Shown in pieces: positions 1 to 7,461 of a stretch of 43,839 nt of DNA; the stretch's first letter is position 1; the number at the start of each line of letters is the position of its first letter. Made by a program: the position numbers and the translations under genes. The stretch spans positions 1 to 43,839 of the forward strand of contig JALOOG010000027.1 of the NCBI GenBank assembly GCA_025454525.1. Direction: 5' to 3'. The notes below the pieces were generated by a model. The model saw nothing but the letters and a program-made list of their open reading frames with translations, searched no databases and was not told the DNA's origin. The stretch comes from Anaerolineae bacterium (lineage in GTDB: Bacteria; Chloroflexota; Anaerolineae; Aggregatilineales; Phototrophicaceae).

Positions 1-1
1 A

Positions 2-733
2 CCGCTTCCAGTCTTGTTTATGATCCATGGGGGCGGTTATGTCTTTGGCAGCAAAACGATCTTAGCCCCGTATGCGGAGTATTTCGCCGAATTAGGGTAT
101 GCGGCCGTCGTCCCCAATTATCGACTCGCGCCGGATGCACCGTATCCGATCCCGCTACAAGACTTGTTTTGCGCGTTGGCTTGGACATATCGTGAAGCAT
201 CTCGCTATGGCTTAGAGTCGGCGCGGGTGGTGTTGATCGGCGAATCGGCGGGTGGGAACGCGGCCGCTCTGTTAGCGAGTGTGGATGATCCGAACCGTTT
301 CCTAAACGATTGCGCTTATGCCTTTGATCCCGATGATCGTCCACAGGCCTTGATCACCTACTATATGTATTCGGATCTCTTGACTTGCGCGGAGGAGGCG
401 TGTTCCTTAGTGCGTTATGCCAGTGGTTTATACCTTGATACCGATCTCACCGCGTTAGAAGGTGATGATCTACTCGCGGCTTGGGGAGATGCGTCCCCGA
501 TCACTTGGCTGAACGGGGATGAACCGCCTACGTTGGTCATTCATGGACTCGCGGACATGATCGTCCCATATACGGAGTCGATCCGATGGGCGGAGGCCCT
601 TGAACGCTATAAAATTCCGGTGCAGACGCTCTTGATTGAAGATGCGCCACACGGGTTCATCGAGAAGTTTCGCGTCACCGGGAGCATTGAAGCGCGTGAT
701 GCGGTAGAAGCGTTTTTAGCCGCGTTGCCTTAA
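2..733 (+). CDS. Alpha/beta hydrolase, hormone-sensitive-lipase-like (5' partial)
   Basis: Carboxylesterase/lipase of the alpha/beta hydrolase-3 (HSL, family IV) type. The reading frame is open to the left window edge, so the N-terminus lies outside. The visible part begins just before the oxyanion-hole motif HGGGYVFGS. The nucleophile elbow is GESAGGN. The acid is probably the Asp of HGLADMIVPY, and the catalytic His is in DAPHGF, giving a complete Ser-Asp-His triad in the usual order. Family members are about 300 aa, so roughly 60-80 residues are missing. The substrate is not predictable; these enzymes hydrolyse short-chain esters. Its 3' end overlaps the convergent glycosyltransferase gene by 18 nt, with no obvious terminator between them. 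Confidence 0.85.
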   Translation, partial: PLPVLFMIHGGGYVFGSKTILAPYAEYFAELGYAAVVPNYRLAPDAPYPIPLQDLFCALAWTYREASRYGLESARVVLIGESAGGNAAALLASVDDPNRFLNDCAYAFDPDDRPQALITYYMYSDLLTCAEEACSLVRYASGLYLDTDLTALEGDDLLAAWGDASPITWLNGDEPPTLVIHGLADMIVPYTESIRWAEALERYKIPVQTLLIEDAPHGFIEKFRVTGSIEARDAVEAFLAALP

Positions 734-1963
734 GATCGCCTCATGATAGAAGCGTTCTAGTTGGGTGATATGTTGCTCTGGCGTAAAATCGCGTAATAAG
801 CGTTCACGCCCCGCTTGTCCCATTGCTTGCGCGCGCTGTGGATTGGTGAGCAGATGAGTCAGGCGGGCCGCGAAAGTCTCGGTATCAAAGGGGTTCACAA
901 TATAACCCGTTTGACCGTCGATCACCGCTTCTGATGAGCCGCCGTAACAGGTCGCGATCACGGGTTTTCCGGCGGCCATCGCCTCTAAGTTGATCGTTGG
1001 GAACACGTCCAGACAAATCGACGGCACGGTCACGACCTCTGCCAATTGATAAGCGGCGGCAAGTTCCTCTCCCTGTAACCAACCGCCGATCGTGATATAG
1101 GGGCGAAGATGTTGATATTGCGGTGTTTCGAGGCCCTGTTCGGCCAATGTGGCACGGGTCAAGGTCAATAAGCGGACGTTCGGATGCGTCTTAATCACCC
1201 GACCCAACGCTTTTAAGAGTTCATGACTGCCTTTATCCCGTGATAAACGTCCAGCAAACAAGATCACCTGTTTTCCCTGTAGATCAAGGCGCGTCCGTAA
1301 GCTATCTACTACCGACGGCGCAACCTCAAAATCAGACGAGATAATACTGGCATATAACACCCGAAAATCCGGTAAATCATTGGCGGCTAACGCTTGTCGC
1401 AGGCTTTCACTTCCGGCGATGCGAAGTTGTGTTGAATCGCGTAACACCCGCTGAATTGTCCAATTTCGCAACGGGTTATAGCGTAAGCGCATCGTCTTGA
1501 GGTTATAGAAGGGGGGTAAGCGATACGATTTCGGCTCACAGCGTGCCGGATCGATAAAATGCGTTAGCTTGCTATAGGAGAAAGCCATGACATCTTGTAA
1601 GGTGATCACGACGGGAATCTCCATAGCAGACGCAAGCGTCAGGCTATGATAAGTCAGATCACGATGAATATTGTAGGCACCGATCACCTCCGGCTGAATC
1701 TGCTGATATAAGCGTTTCAACGGCCCGTTCACTTGGGGGTTATACAGGCTCAAATAGGCGTTAAAACGGGTTGGATAAGCGACATGAAGATGATAGGTTG
1801 GGATACCATCCCGAATCGCCTCAAAGGGTGCATCTGGAGTCGCTGCGATCACCGAGACCTCATGACCCCGATCGCGTAAACCTCGCGCCGCTGCCCAAGC
1901 CACTTTTTCCGCGCCGCCTTTATTTTCGGGTGGAATGCGATCACTTAACAGCAAAATTCGCAT
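716..1963 (-). CDS. Glycosyltransferase family 4
   Basis: 415-aa GT-B fold glycosyltransferase. The N-terminal Rossmann domain opens with MRILLLSDRIPPENKGGAEK, the typical GT4 start with a GGAE acceptor-side loop. The C-terminal domain carries VILFAGRLSRDKGSHELLKA and a sugar-nucleotide-binding stretch VPSICLDVFPTINLEAMAAG, in which the usual EPFG-type motif is altered (LDVFPT) while the second Glu (NLEAMA) is kept. It probably transfers a sugar from a nucleotide donor to an envelope glycan or exopolysaccharide intermediate on the cytoplasmic side. The start codon overlaps the stop of the preceding GT4 gene by one base (TAATG), so the two are translationally coupled. Confidence 0.85.
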   Translation of the reverse strand: MRILLLSDRIPPENKGGAEKVAWAAARGLRDRGHEVSVIAATPDAPFEAIRDGIPTYHLHVAYPTRFNAYLSLYNPQVNGPLKRLYQQIQPEVIGAYNIHRDLTYHSLTLASAMEIPVVITLQDVMAFSYSKLTHFIDPARCEPKSYRLPPFYNLKTMRLRYNPLRNWTIQRVLRDSTQLRIAGSESLRQALAANDLPDFRVLYASIISSDFEVAPSVVDSLRTRLDLQGKQVILFAGRLSRDKGSHELLKALGRVIKTHPNVRLLTLTRATLAEQGLETPQYQHLRPYITIGGWLQGEELAAAYQLAEVVTVPSICLDVFPTINLEAMAAGKPVIATCYGGSSEAVIDGQTGYIVNPFDTETFAARLTHLLTNPQRAQAMGQAGRERLLRDFTPEQHITQLERFYHEAILRQRG

Positions 1964-3075
1964 TAGGATCTCCCCGCTAACGCTTGGGTGTAGATCGCGA
2001 TCAAGTCATGTGCTACACGATCCCAAGTGTGTGTTTGAGCGCGGAGTCGGCCGGCCGCTCCCATATGAGCGCGTTTCACCGGATCACGTAAGAGCGCTAA
2101 GATCGCGGCGGGGAGTTCATGCGCTACATCTGCTTGTGAGACCAGTAATCCGGTGATTTCGTGATCGATCGCGTCTTCGATCCCACAATTGCGCGTCCCG
2201 ATCACCGGGAGTCCGGCGGCACTGGCCTCCATGTGGACGAGTCCGTACCCTTCAAACATCCACCCGCGATTCATGGACGGCAAGACAAACAGATCCGCTT
2301 GAGCGTACCAGTGAAGCAAGGTCGCTTCTGGGACAAACCCTAAGATCTGTACACAATCTTCTAACTGATGATCGTGGATCACGGCGCGGACTTGGCGCGT
2401 ATAATCTGATCCTTCGGCGGGATTGCCGATCACGATACATTGAATTTCGGGCAGGCTTTTTCGCACTTCGGCGATCGCCTGCACCAGTTCTAAAGTGCCT
2501 TTGCGTTCTTTGATCCCACCAACCGTTAAAACGGTGTTTCCATGCTTAGGTAGCGTCGGTAGGTGAGCAAAACGATCCGCATTGATCCCCAACGGCACGA
2601 CATAGATCGAGGTATGTGGAAACGCCTCACGGGCCACGTTTGCGGTAAAGTGGCTAATGGCTACGATCTGGCTGCGTGCGATCGCCTGACGATAGAGGGT
2701 GGTCAACGGGGGGCGTTGCCAGTGATCAACGCGGAGATAACTCCCGACTCCCGCTTGAATCAAGGGGCGTTTTCCACCGATCCATGCGGCCAAAGGTGCG
2801 AATGGCTCAACACAGGTGTGAATCAGGTCGCAATCCTGCAAGCAATGGCGGGACTTGCCCATTTGAAGCGCTAATTTTGGCAAGATCGCCGTTTCGCGTG
2901 GCACAAGCGAAGGCAAGATCCGATTTTGAGGCAGATCGGCATGAGGCGGAGAATTGTGTGATGCGAGGATCGTCAATTCTACGCCGGCCTTGTGGAGGGC
3001 TTGCGCCAATTCAAGGCTATAATGTGCCCACCCGTGTTTATGGCTTAAATCTGCTGCGATCAATCCAATTTTCAT
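1963..3075 (-). CDS. Glycosyltransferase family 4
   Basis: 370-aa GT4 enzyme and first gene of a two-gene glycosyltransferase operon. The N-terminal domain starts MKIGLIAADLSHKHGWAHYS. The donor-binding domain has VLTVGGIKERKGTLELVQA, then FVLPSMNRGWMFEGYGLVHM, where FEGYGLVHMEA is the E-x7-E-type donor motif. No signal peptide or transmembrane segment is visible, so it is probably cytosolic or peripheral. The specific sugar and acceptor cannot be read from sequence. No strong ribosome-binding site precedes the ATG. The region upstream (3076-3937) is a repeat-rich intergenic stretch. Confidence 0.85.
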   Translation of the reverse strand: MKIGLIAADLSHKHGWAHYSLELAQALHKAGVELTILASHNSPPHADLPQNRILPSLVPRETAILPKLALQMGKSRHCLQDCDLIHTCVEPFAPLAAWIGGKRPLIQAGVGSYLRVDHWQRPPLTTLYRQAIARSQIVAISHFTANVAREAFPHTSIYVVPLGINADRFAHLPTLPKHGNTVLTVGGIKERKGTLELVQAIAEVRKSLPEIQCIVIGNPAEGSDYTRQVRAVIHDHQLEDCVQILGFVPEATLLHWYAQADLFVLPSMNRGWMFEGYGLVHMEASAAGLPVIGTRNCGIEDAIDHEITGLLVSQADVAHELPAAILALLRDPVKRAHMGAAGRLRAQTHTWDRVAHDLIAIYTQALAGRS

Positions 3076-3156
3076 CGTTTTCTATGCCTATTTATCGCTG
3101 GGTAGGGCGCATCTTAGCGAGTTTGGGATTCGGATGCAAGTCGAAAGATAGGTTGA

Positions 3157-3180
3157 CACAGAAGTCCGTACAGGAAAGTT
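3157..3180 (+). repeat. Left arm of 24-bp inverted repeat
   Basis: Begins CACAGAAGTCCGTACAGG. The reverse complement of 3754-3777 matches it at 22 of 24 positions. The pair brackets 621 bp that contain the leader cassette and both local repeat cores. No convincing target-site duplication is visible outside the arms. Confidence 0.75.
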
Positions 3181-3194
3181 CCTGTGAAAAGCAT

Positions 3195-3336
3195 TGAACC
3201 ATAGAGAACACAGAAGTAACCTCAGGAAAGTATCCAACCCATGCAGACGGAACAGCGCATCTCACGCACGCCAGTTCCCTCCCCATGTATGGGTGAGGGC
3301 TAGGGTGGGGTTGGTTCTATACTTACTTCTGAGGTT
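3195..3336 (+). repeat. Dispersed hairpin repeat, copy 1
   Basis: About 142 bp. The left end is TGAACCATAGAGAACACAG, the core (3234-3314) runs from CCAACCC to GGGGTTGG, and the right end is TTCTGAGGTT. The core includes CCCATGTATGGG, which can fold into a small hairpin, and GGGCTAGGGTGGGGTTGG. The arms are imperfectly self-complementary (AAGTATCCAACCC against GGGTTGG...ATACTT). The same ends recur around copy 3 near 9.2 kb, and the core is about 84 percent identical to copy 2 by eye. Confidence 0.7.
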
Positions 3337-3432
3337 TTCTTTTTTTTCTTTTTTTCTTCTTTTATCTATTATTGTTTTCTTTATATTTTCTCTAAAAATA
3401 CAGACAAATGTTACGATTTTTCCGCTCATCTG

Positions 3433-3441
3433 TGCTATCAT
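3433..3441 (+). promoter_or_regulatory. Extended -10 promoter of leader cassette A
   Basis: TGCTATCAT is an extended -10 (TGn plus TATCAT). Upstream TTACGA at 3411-3416 would be a -35 with a long 19-nt spacer, so the extended -10 probably dominates. The block CAAATGTTACGA...GTGCTATCATC is conserved in cassette B (minus strand, 43131 downwards). Predicted start of transcription is about 3448, some 32 nt before the leader ATG. Confidence 0.55.
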
Positions 3442-3479
3442 CGATTCAATATGACCGTGATCACCCTAAGGAGGATCGA

Positions 3480-3551
3480 ATGAAGACTAGACACTTTCGG
3501 CTTGTTTTTGCCTTTTCGTGTTGGCTTGGGCTAATCTTACGATCCACCTAA
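3480..3551 (+). CDS. Putative 23-aa leader peptide, cassette A
   Basis: Short open frame with a strong ribosome-binding site (AAGGAGG ending 6 nt before ATG). The product contains LVFAF in the middle and ends LILRST. A second copy at 42978-43043 on the minus strand encodes a 21-aa peptide sharing M-x-x-R, LVFAF and ILRS near the C-terminus. Peptide-level conservation across a divergent middle, plus conserved promoter and ribosome-binding site, suggests the peptide is translated. The peptide is too short for a domain assignment. A regulatory leader (uORF) for the downstream cation ATPase is one possibility; a relic carried by a repeat is another. Confidence 0.5.
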   Translation: MKTRHFRLVFAFSCWLGLILRST

Positions 3552-3611
3552 CCATGTTGCCGCTGTCGCCGAAATAATTTTTTTCCTTTGCCGCTACCGC
3601 TAACTGCCGCA
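3552..3611 (+). promoter_or_regulatory. Conserved post-leader element A
   Basis: Directly after the leader stop comes GTTGCCGCTGTCGCCG, then an A/T tract AAATAATTTTTTT, then a second GCCGCT-type block ending CTGCCGCAC. The same order (GTTGCCGCTGTCGCCG, AAAAAATTTTTT, CTGCCGCAC) follows leader B at 42919-42977. It could be an RNA regulatory segment or a binding site of two similar half-sites around an A/T tract. Confidence 0.45.
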
Positions 3612-3650
3612 CAGAGCAATGTTGGGTGGCAAGGTTTGAAAAAAGGTTCA

Positions 3651-3777
3651 GAAGTCATCTCAGACCACCCATGCAGACGGAGCAGCCTATTTTATGCGGG
3701 CCAGTTCCCACCCCATGGTTGGGCTGAGGGCTAGGGTGGGGTTGGACGCGAGAAACTTTTCTGTACAGACTTCTGTG
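3651..3777 (+). repeat. Dispersed hairpin repeat, copy 2
   Basis: The core at 3664-3745 is in direct orientation to copy 1: both have ATGCAGACGG, a CCAGTTCCC block, CCCCATG, and end in GAGGGCTAGGGTGGGGTTGG. The left end is CAGAAGTCATCTCAG and the right end is the 3754-3777 inverted-repeat arm. It lies between the leader peptide and the P-type ATPase gene and so may affect readthrough. Confidence 0.7.
3754..3777 (-). repeat. Right arm of 24-bp inverted repeat
   Basis: Reverse complement begins CACAGAAGTCTGTACAGA and differs from the left arm (3157-3180) at only two positions. It also forms the right end of repeat copy 2. Confidence 0.75.
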
Positions 3778-3814
3778 GACATGAGGCACTCCGACGATTT
3801 TAATCGAATGCCTT

Positions 3815-3853
3815 GGCCATAGCACAAATGAGCGTAAAACTGTAACGGATGTC
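3815..3853 (-). promoter_or_regulatory. Inverted promoter-like copy
   Basis: The reverse complement reads CGTTACAGTTTTACGCTCAT followed by TTGTGCTATGG. It resembles the conserved promoter block of the two leader cassettes but points towards lower coordinates and has a weaker -10 (TATGGC). No leader peptide follows it. It is probably a decayed partial copy. Confidence 0.35.
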
Positions 3854-3970
3854 CGGAATGTGCTGAAACTTGCGTGGGGTTTTTTCGTAAAACAGAGGGG
3901 AAAGCATAACTTCTCGGTGCGTTAATGGTTATTACAATTGGACTCGTTTAAATCGGCAAGGATCACAACT

Positions 3971-6475
3971 GTGCAGCAGACCGCAATACAACCCAACTTA
4001 AAAACGCAACCTGTGGAAGTGAAAACTCCCTTAACCACAGGCCTTAGTGAAGCGGAAGTCATCTCACGGCGGAAAAAAGGGTTTGGCAACAATGTCAACC
4101 TACAAACCAGCCGCTCTTACCTTCAGATCTTGCAACAAAACTTGTTTACGTTCCTGAACAACGTGTTAATGGCGATCGGTGTGGTGTTGGTGTTGGTTGG
4201 ATTGTATTCCGACGCGATCACCAGTGTCGGATTGGTGTTCTTGAACGTGGTGATCGGTGTGTCGCAAGAATTTAGAGCGAAACGCAAACTTGATCAGATC
4301 GCGCTATTGACCCGTCCGAAAGCGACCGTATTACGCGAAGGTCAACAAAAAACGATCGACCCTAGCGAGATCGTGTTAGGCGATCTGTTGATCGCCACAT
4401 CGGGCGATCAGATCGTGGTAGACGGTGAGATCATCGGACAAGGTAAAATGGAAGTTGATGAATCGCTCCTTACGGGCGAGTCCGATTTGATCCCAAAAGC
4501 CAACGGGGATAAGGTGATGTCTGGGAGCTTTTGTGTGACAGGTAGTGCGATGTATGAGGCGCAAAAGGTCGGCGCTGAAAGCTACGCGAATAAATTGACC
4601 GAAAGCGCACGCAAATTCCGTCTCATCAAGACTCCGTTGCAAAAAGACATCGATATGGTGATCCGCTTGCTATTGACCTTAGCGGGCATGTTGGGCGTAT
4701 TATTCGGCGCATCGTTTTTGATCCGCGCTGCAACCGCGCAAGACAGCGCACAAATGGCCGCGGTGATCGCCGGACTTGTGCCGAATGGCTTGTTTTTTAT
4801 GGTGGTCGCTGCCTATGCCATGGGCGCGTTGCGGATGTCGGGACGGGGCGCTCTGTTACAACAGATGAACGCGGTTGAGTCGATGAGCAATGTCAACGTG
4901 TTGTGCTTGGATAAAACTGGAACGTTGACCGCCAATAAGATCCATTTTGAGAGCCTGCAACCGATCCGACTCCCTCAAAACGAGGTGGAGCAGATCCTAC
5001 GGTATTTTGTCCATAGTGCATCGGCTAACAATCGTACCAGTGAAGCGATTGCCGCGTTCTACACGGGTGAAACTTTGCCGATTGTCGATGAAGTGCCGTT
5101 TTCATCAGCGCGCAAATGGAGCGCATTGGCTTTTGATCGGCCGGAATTGACCGGAATTTATGCCTTAGGCGCGCCAGAAATGTTGGAGTCGCATCTGGCC
5201 GATCCACAAGTATTGGATCGGGCGCAAATGGCGGCATGGGCCGATCAAGGGTTGCGCGTTTTATTGTTGATCGGCGATCAGACGCGCACAACCTTGCATG
5301 ACTCGTTAGGTCAACCCGGATTACCCCAAGGGATGCAACCTTTGGCTTTACTCAGTTTTAGCGATGAATTGCGCGCCGAAGCCAAAGAAACCTTAGAGGG
5401 ATTCGCTAGGGTTGGGATCAAGCTCAAAATCATCTCTGGGGATAACCCGCAAACGGTGGCCTCATTAGCGCGGCAAGCCGGCCTCTCTAACGATTTTAAG
5501 GTGGTATCGGGTCTCGAATTGGATTCGATCGATGACACCCAATTAGGTGAATTGGCTGAAGAAACGACCGTATTTGGGCGCATCCGGCCGGATCAAAAAG
5601 AGCGGATCGTGAGCGCATTACGTAAGCGTGGGCATTACGTGGCGATGATCGGGGACGGGGTGAACGATGTGTTATCGCTCAAAAAGGCTCAGATCGGGAT
5701 CGCGATGCAAAGTGGTAGCGCGGCGACTCGCGGTGTCGCAGACATCATTTTGTTAGGCGACTCGTTCGCAGCCTTGCCCTCGGCGTTTACCGAAGGTCAA
5801 CGGATTCTCAATGGGATGCAAGACGTGGTACGTTTATTCCTCACGCGGGTGTTTTATGTGACGTTGTTGATCCTTGGGACGGCGGTGGTCGCTGATCCGC
5901 GTTTGTTCCCGATGACCCCAACTCAATCGGCGTTATTGACCTTTCTTACGGTAGGGATTCCGACCTTTGCGTTAGCGGCATGGGCGCGGCCGGGGGTGTA
6001 TAAGGGGGATCTGATCCCCACAGTGTTAAAGTTTGTCGTACCGGCCGCGGTATCGATCGCGGGTTTCGGATTGAGTTTGTTTGTCTACTATTTGTTGCAA
6101 CACAGCAATCCCCAAGCGATCCTCACCGGATTAGAGATCGCTACGGTCGAAACCGCACGCACGGTCTTGTTACTATTTTTGACCGCTGCTGGAATCGTGT
6201 TGATCGTGTTTGTTGAACCGCCGATCCGGTTTTTTGCGGGTGGTGACGAATTGACCGATGATTGGCGACCGACACTGTTAGCGGGGGCGATGATGATCAC
6301 GTTAGTGATCGTCAACTTGATACCGTCCATGCGCGATCTGTTTAGCTTATCGGTGTTGCGACCCCAAGATTACCTGTTGATCGCCGGAACGGTGATCGCA
6401 TGGGCGTTGACGTTGCGTTTGATCTTCCAATTGCGATTATTTGAGCGGATTTTTCACAGTAAATCCGAGGCATAA
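3971..6475 (+). CDS. P-type cation-transporting ATPase, CtpE/PacL-like
   Basis: Integral-membrane ATPase of about 834 aa that moves a cation using a phospho-Asp intermediate. Landmarks in order: actuator motif LLTGESD, phosphorylation site CLDKTGTLTANK, hinge MIGDGVNDVLSLKKAQIG, and about ten hydrophobic segments, the last cluster after the hinge. The stretch GLVPNGLFFMVVAAYAMGA before the phosphorylation domain resembles the CtpE branch (mycobacterial calcium uptake ATPase), with no heavy-metal CPC motif and no N-terminal metal-binding domain. The GTG at 3971 is chosen because AAGGA lies 8 nt upstream; an in-frame TTG at 3938 has no ribosome-binding site. Calcium or another divalent ion is the best guess. 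Upstream is the leader cassette; downstream is a hairpin shared with fabD. Confidence 0.85.
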   Translation: MQQTAIQPNLKTQPVEVKTPLTTGLSEAEVISRRKKGFGNNVNLQTSRSYLQILQQNLFTFLNNVLMAIGVVLVLVGLYSDAITSVGLVFLNVVIGVSQEFRAKRKLDQIALLTRPKATVLREGQQKTIDPSEIVLGDLLIATSGDQIVVDGEIIGQGKMEVDESLLTGESDLIPKANGDKVMSGSFCVTGSAMYEAQKVGAESYANKLTESARKFRLIKTPLQKDIDMVIRLLLTLAGMLGVLFGASFLIRAATAQDSAQMAAVIAGLVPNGLFFMVVAAYAMGALRMSGRGALLQQMNAVESMSNVNVLCLDKTGTLTANKIHFESLQPIRLPQNEVEQILRYFVHSASANNRTSEAIAAFYTGETLPIVDEVPFSSARKWSALAFDRPELTGIYALGAPEMLESHLADPQVLDRAQMAAWADQGLRVLLLIGDQTRTTLHDSLGQPGLPQGMQPLALLSFSDELRAEAKETLEGFARVGIKLKIISGDNPQTVASLARQAGLSNDFKVVSGLELDSIDDTQLGELAEETTVFGRIRPDQKERIVSALRKRGHYVAMIGDGVNDVLSLKKAQIGIAMQSGSAATRGVADIILLGDSFAALPSAFTEGQRILNGMQDVVRLFLTRVFYVTLLILGTAVVADPRLFPMTPTQSALLTFLTVGIPTFALAAWARPGVYKGDLIPTVLKFVVPAAVSIAGFGLSLFVYYLLQHSNPQAILTGLEIATVETARTVLLLFLTAAGIVLIVFVEPPIRFFAGGDELTDDWRPTLLAGAMMITLVIVNLIPSMRDLFSLSVLRPQDYLLIAGTVIAWALTLRLIFQLRLFERIFHSKSEA

Positions 6476-6481
6476 CCCAGC

Positions 6482-6505
6482 ATGTACCCCGTTAAAGGGG
6501 TACAT
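6482..6505. terminator. Bidirectional hairpin between ATPase and fabD
   Basis: ATGTACCCC and GGGGTACAT form a perfect 9-bp stem with a 6-nt loop, just after the ATPase stop. The last fabD codons and its TAA stop lie inside the hairpin, so it serves two convergent genes. No strong T-tract follows on either side. Confidence 0.65.
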
Positions 6506-7451
6506 TGCGTTGCATGGACTCGATCCATGTCTGTAATGACGGGAGATTGTTGATCGCCAGTCCTTTCGCGTTGCGATCGATGCGTTTGAGCAGTCCGGTC
6601 AACACCTCTTTTGAGCCAATTTCGATAAAGGTCTCCGCTCCGGCGTGGATCATCGCACGGATCGAATCCGTCCAACGTACCGATCGAGTCAACTGATGAT
6701 GCAATTCTGATCGGATCGCGTCTACGGTGTCTAAGCGTGTGGCGGTCACATTGGCATATACCGGAATCAAGGGCGGTTTGAACTCGGTTTCGGCGATCTG
6801 TCGATAGAGTGCTTCTGAAGCGGAGTCCATTAAAGGGGAATGCGCTGCAATGCTCACCGCTAACTTGACGGCTCGTTTTGCGCCGGCCGCTTTGGCTAGT
6901 TCAAGGCCGATCTCTAATGTGGTGAGATCCCCAGAGATCACCAATTGACCGGGGCAATTGTCATTTGCGACCACCAAAACTCCGCCGGTTTGGGCTTGTG
7001 CCGCTAAACAAACTGCTTGTGCCGCGTCTACCTCTAACCCTAACAGGGCGGCCATTGCGCCGGGGGTGTCATCACCCGCATCCCGCATGAGACGGGCGCG
7101 CTCTCGCACCAGACGTAAGCCGTCCTCAAATGAGAGTGATCCGGCCGCGGTCAAGGCGGTAAATTCACCTAAACTGTGACCCGCTACGGCCGCTGGATAA
7201 AGTGGGCCTAATTCGGATTGCAAGGCGCGTAAGATCGCGATGCTACAGACATACAGCGCAGGTTGTGTGTTATAGGTCTGATTCAACGCCTCTTCGGGAA
7301 GGACGCTAAGATCCTCTCCGAGTAAAGCGGTTGCCTGCTCAAATACTTCACGCGCTACAGGATAGGCCGCGGCGATGTCTTGACCCATACCGACTTCTTG
7401 CGATCCTTGACCGGGGAAGATCAAAGCGATATTTGACCCATTGATCGTCAT
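6492..7451 (-). CDS. fabD: Malonyl-CoA:ACP transacylase
   Basis: 319-aa cytosolic enzyme that loads malonyl groups from CoA onto acyl carrier protein at the start of fatty-acid elongation. It has the N-terminal FPGQGSQEVGMG motif (residues 12-23), the nucleophile in GHSLGEF (Ser93), the substrate-carboxylate Arg in LVRERARLM (about Arg118) and the catalytic His in AAHSPLM (His204). Length is normal for the family (about 310). An AAGAGG ribosome-binding site precedes the ATG. It follows the DUF4230-like gene by 10 nt in the same direction, with no other fatty-acid gene adjacent. Confidence 0.95.
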   Translation of the reverse strand: MTINGSNIALIFPGQGSQEVGMGQDIAAAYPVAREVFEQATALLGEDLSVLPEEALNQTYNTQPALYVCSIAILRALQSELGPLYPAAVAGHSLGEFTALTAAGSLSFEDGLRLVRERARLMRDAGDDTPGAMAALLGLEVDAAQAVCLAAQAQTGGVLVVANDNCPGQLVISGDLTTLEIGLELAKAAGAKRAVKLAVSIAAHSPLMDSASEALYRQIAETEFKPPLIPVYANVTATRLDTVDAIRSELHHQLTRSVRWTDSIRAMIHAGAETFIEIGSKEVLTGLLKRIDRNAKGLAINNLPSLQTWIESMQRNVPL

Positions 7452-7461
7452 CGTAAACCTC

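Larger units (their letters stand above)
3076..3937. other. Repeat-rich intergenic region
   Basis: This 860-bp stretch between the divergent GT4 operon and the P-type ATPase has no credible long gene. It contains a 24-bp inverted repeat pair (3157-3180/3754-3777), two direct copies of an 81-82-bp repeat core, a T-rich tract around 3336-3385, a promoter plus 23-codon leader peptide gene, and an inverted promoter-like copy near 3815-3853. Short open frames in this area follow the repeats and lack codon signal, so they are not called. Confidence 0.8.

Noticed and set aside
2676-3197. Plus-strand frame of about 173 codons overlapping the GT4 gene and the intergenic repeats
   Set aside because: It runs antisense to a well-supported glycosyltransferase, has no ribosome-binding site and shows no recognisable domain.
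3195-3314. CRISPR-like array
   Set aside because: Only two direct cores with no regular short spacers, and no cas genes; better explained as a dispersed hairpin repeat.
3194-3454. Plus-strand frame of 86 codons with a hydrophobic C-terminal part
   Set aside because: It covers a repeat copy and a T-rich tract; the hydrophobicity comes from the T-run, and there is no family match.
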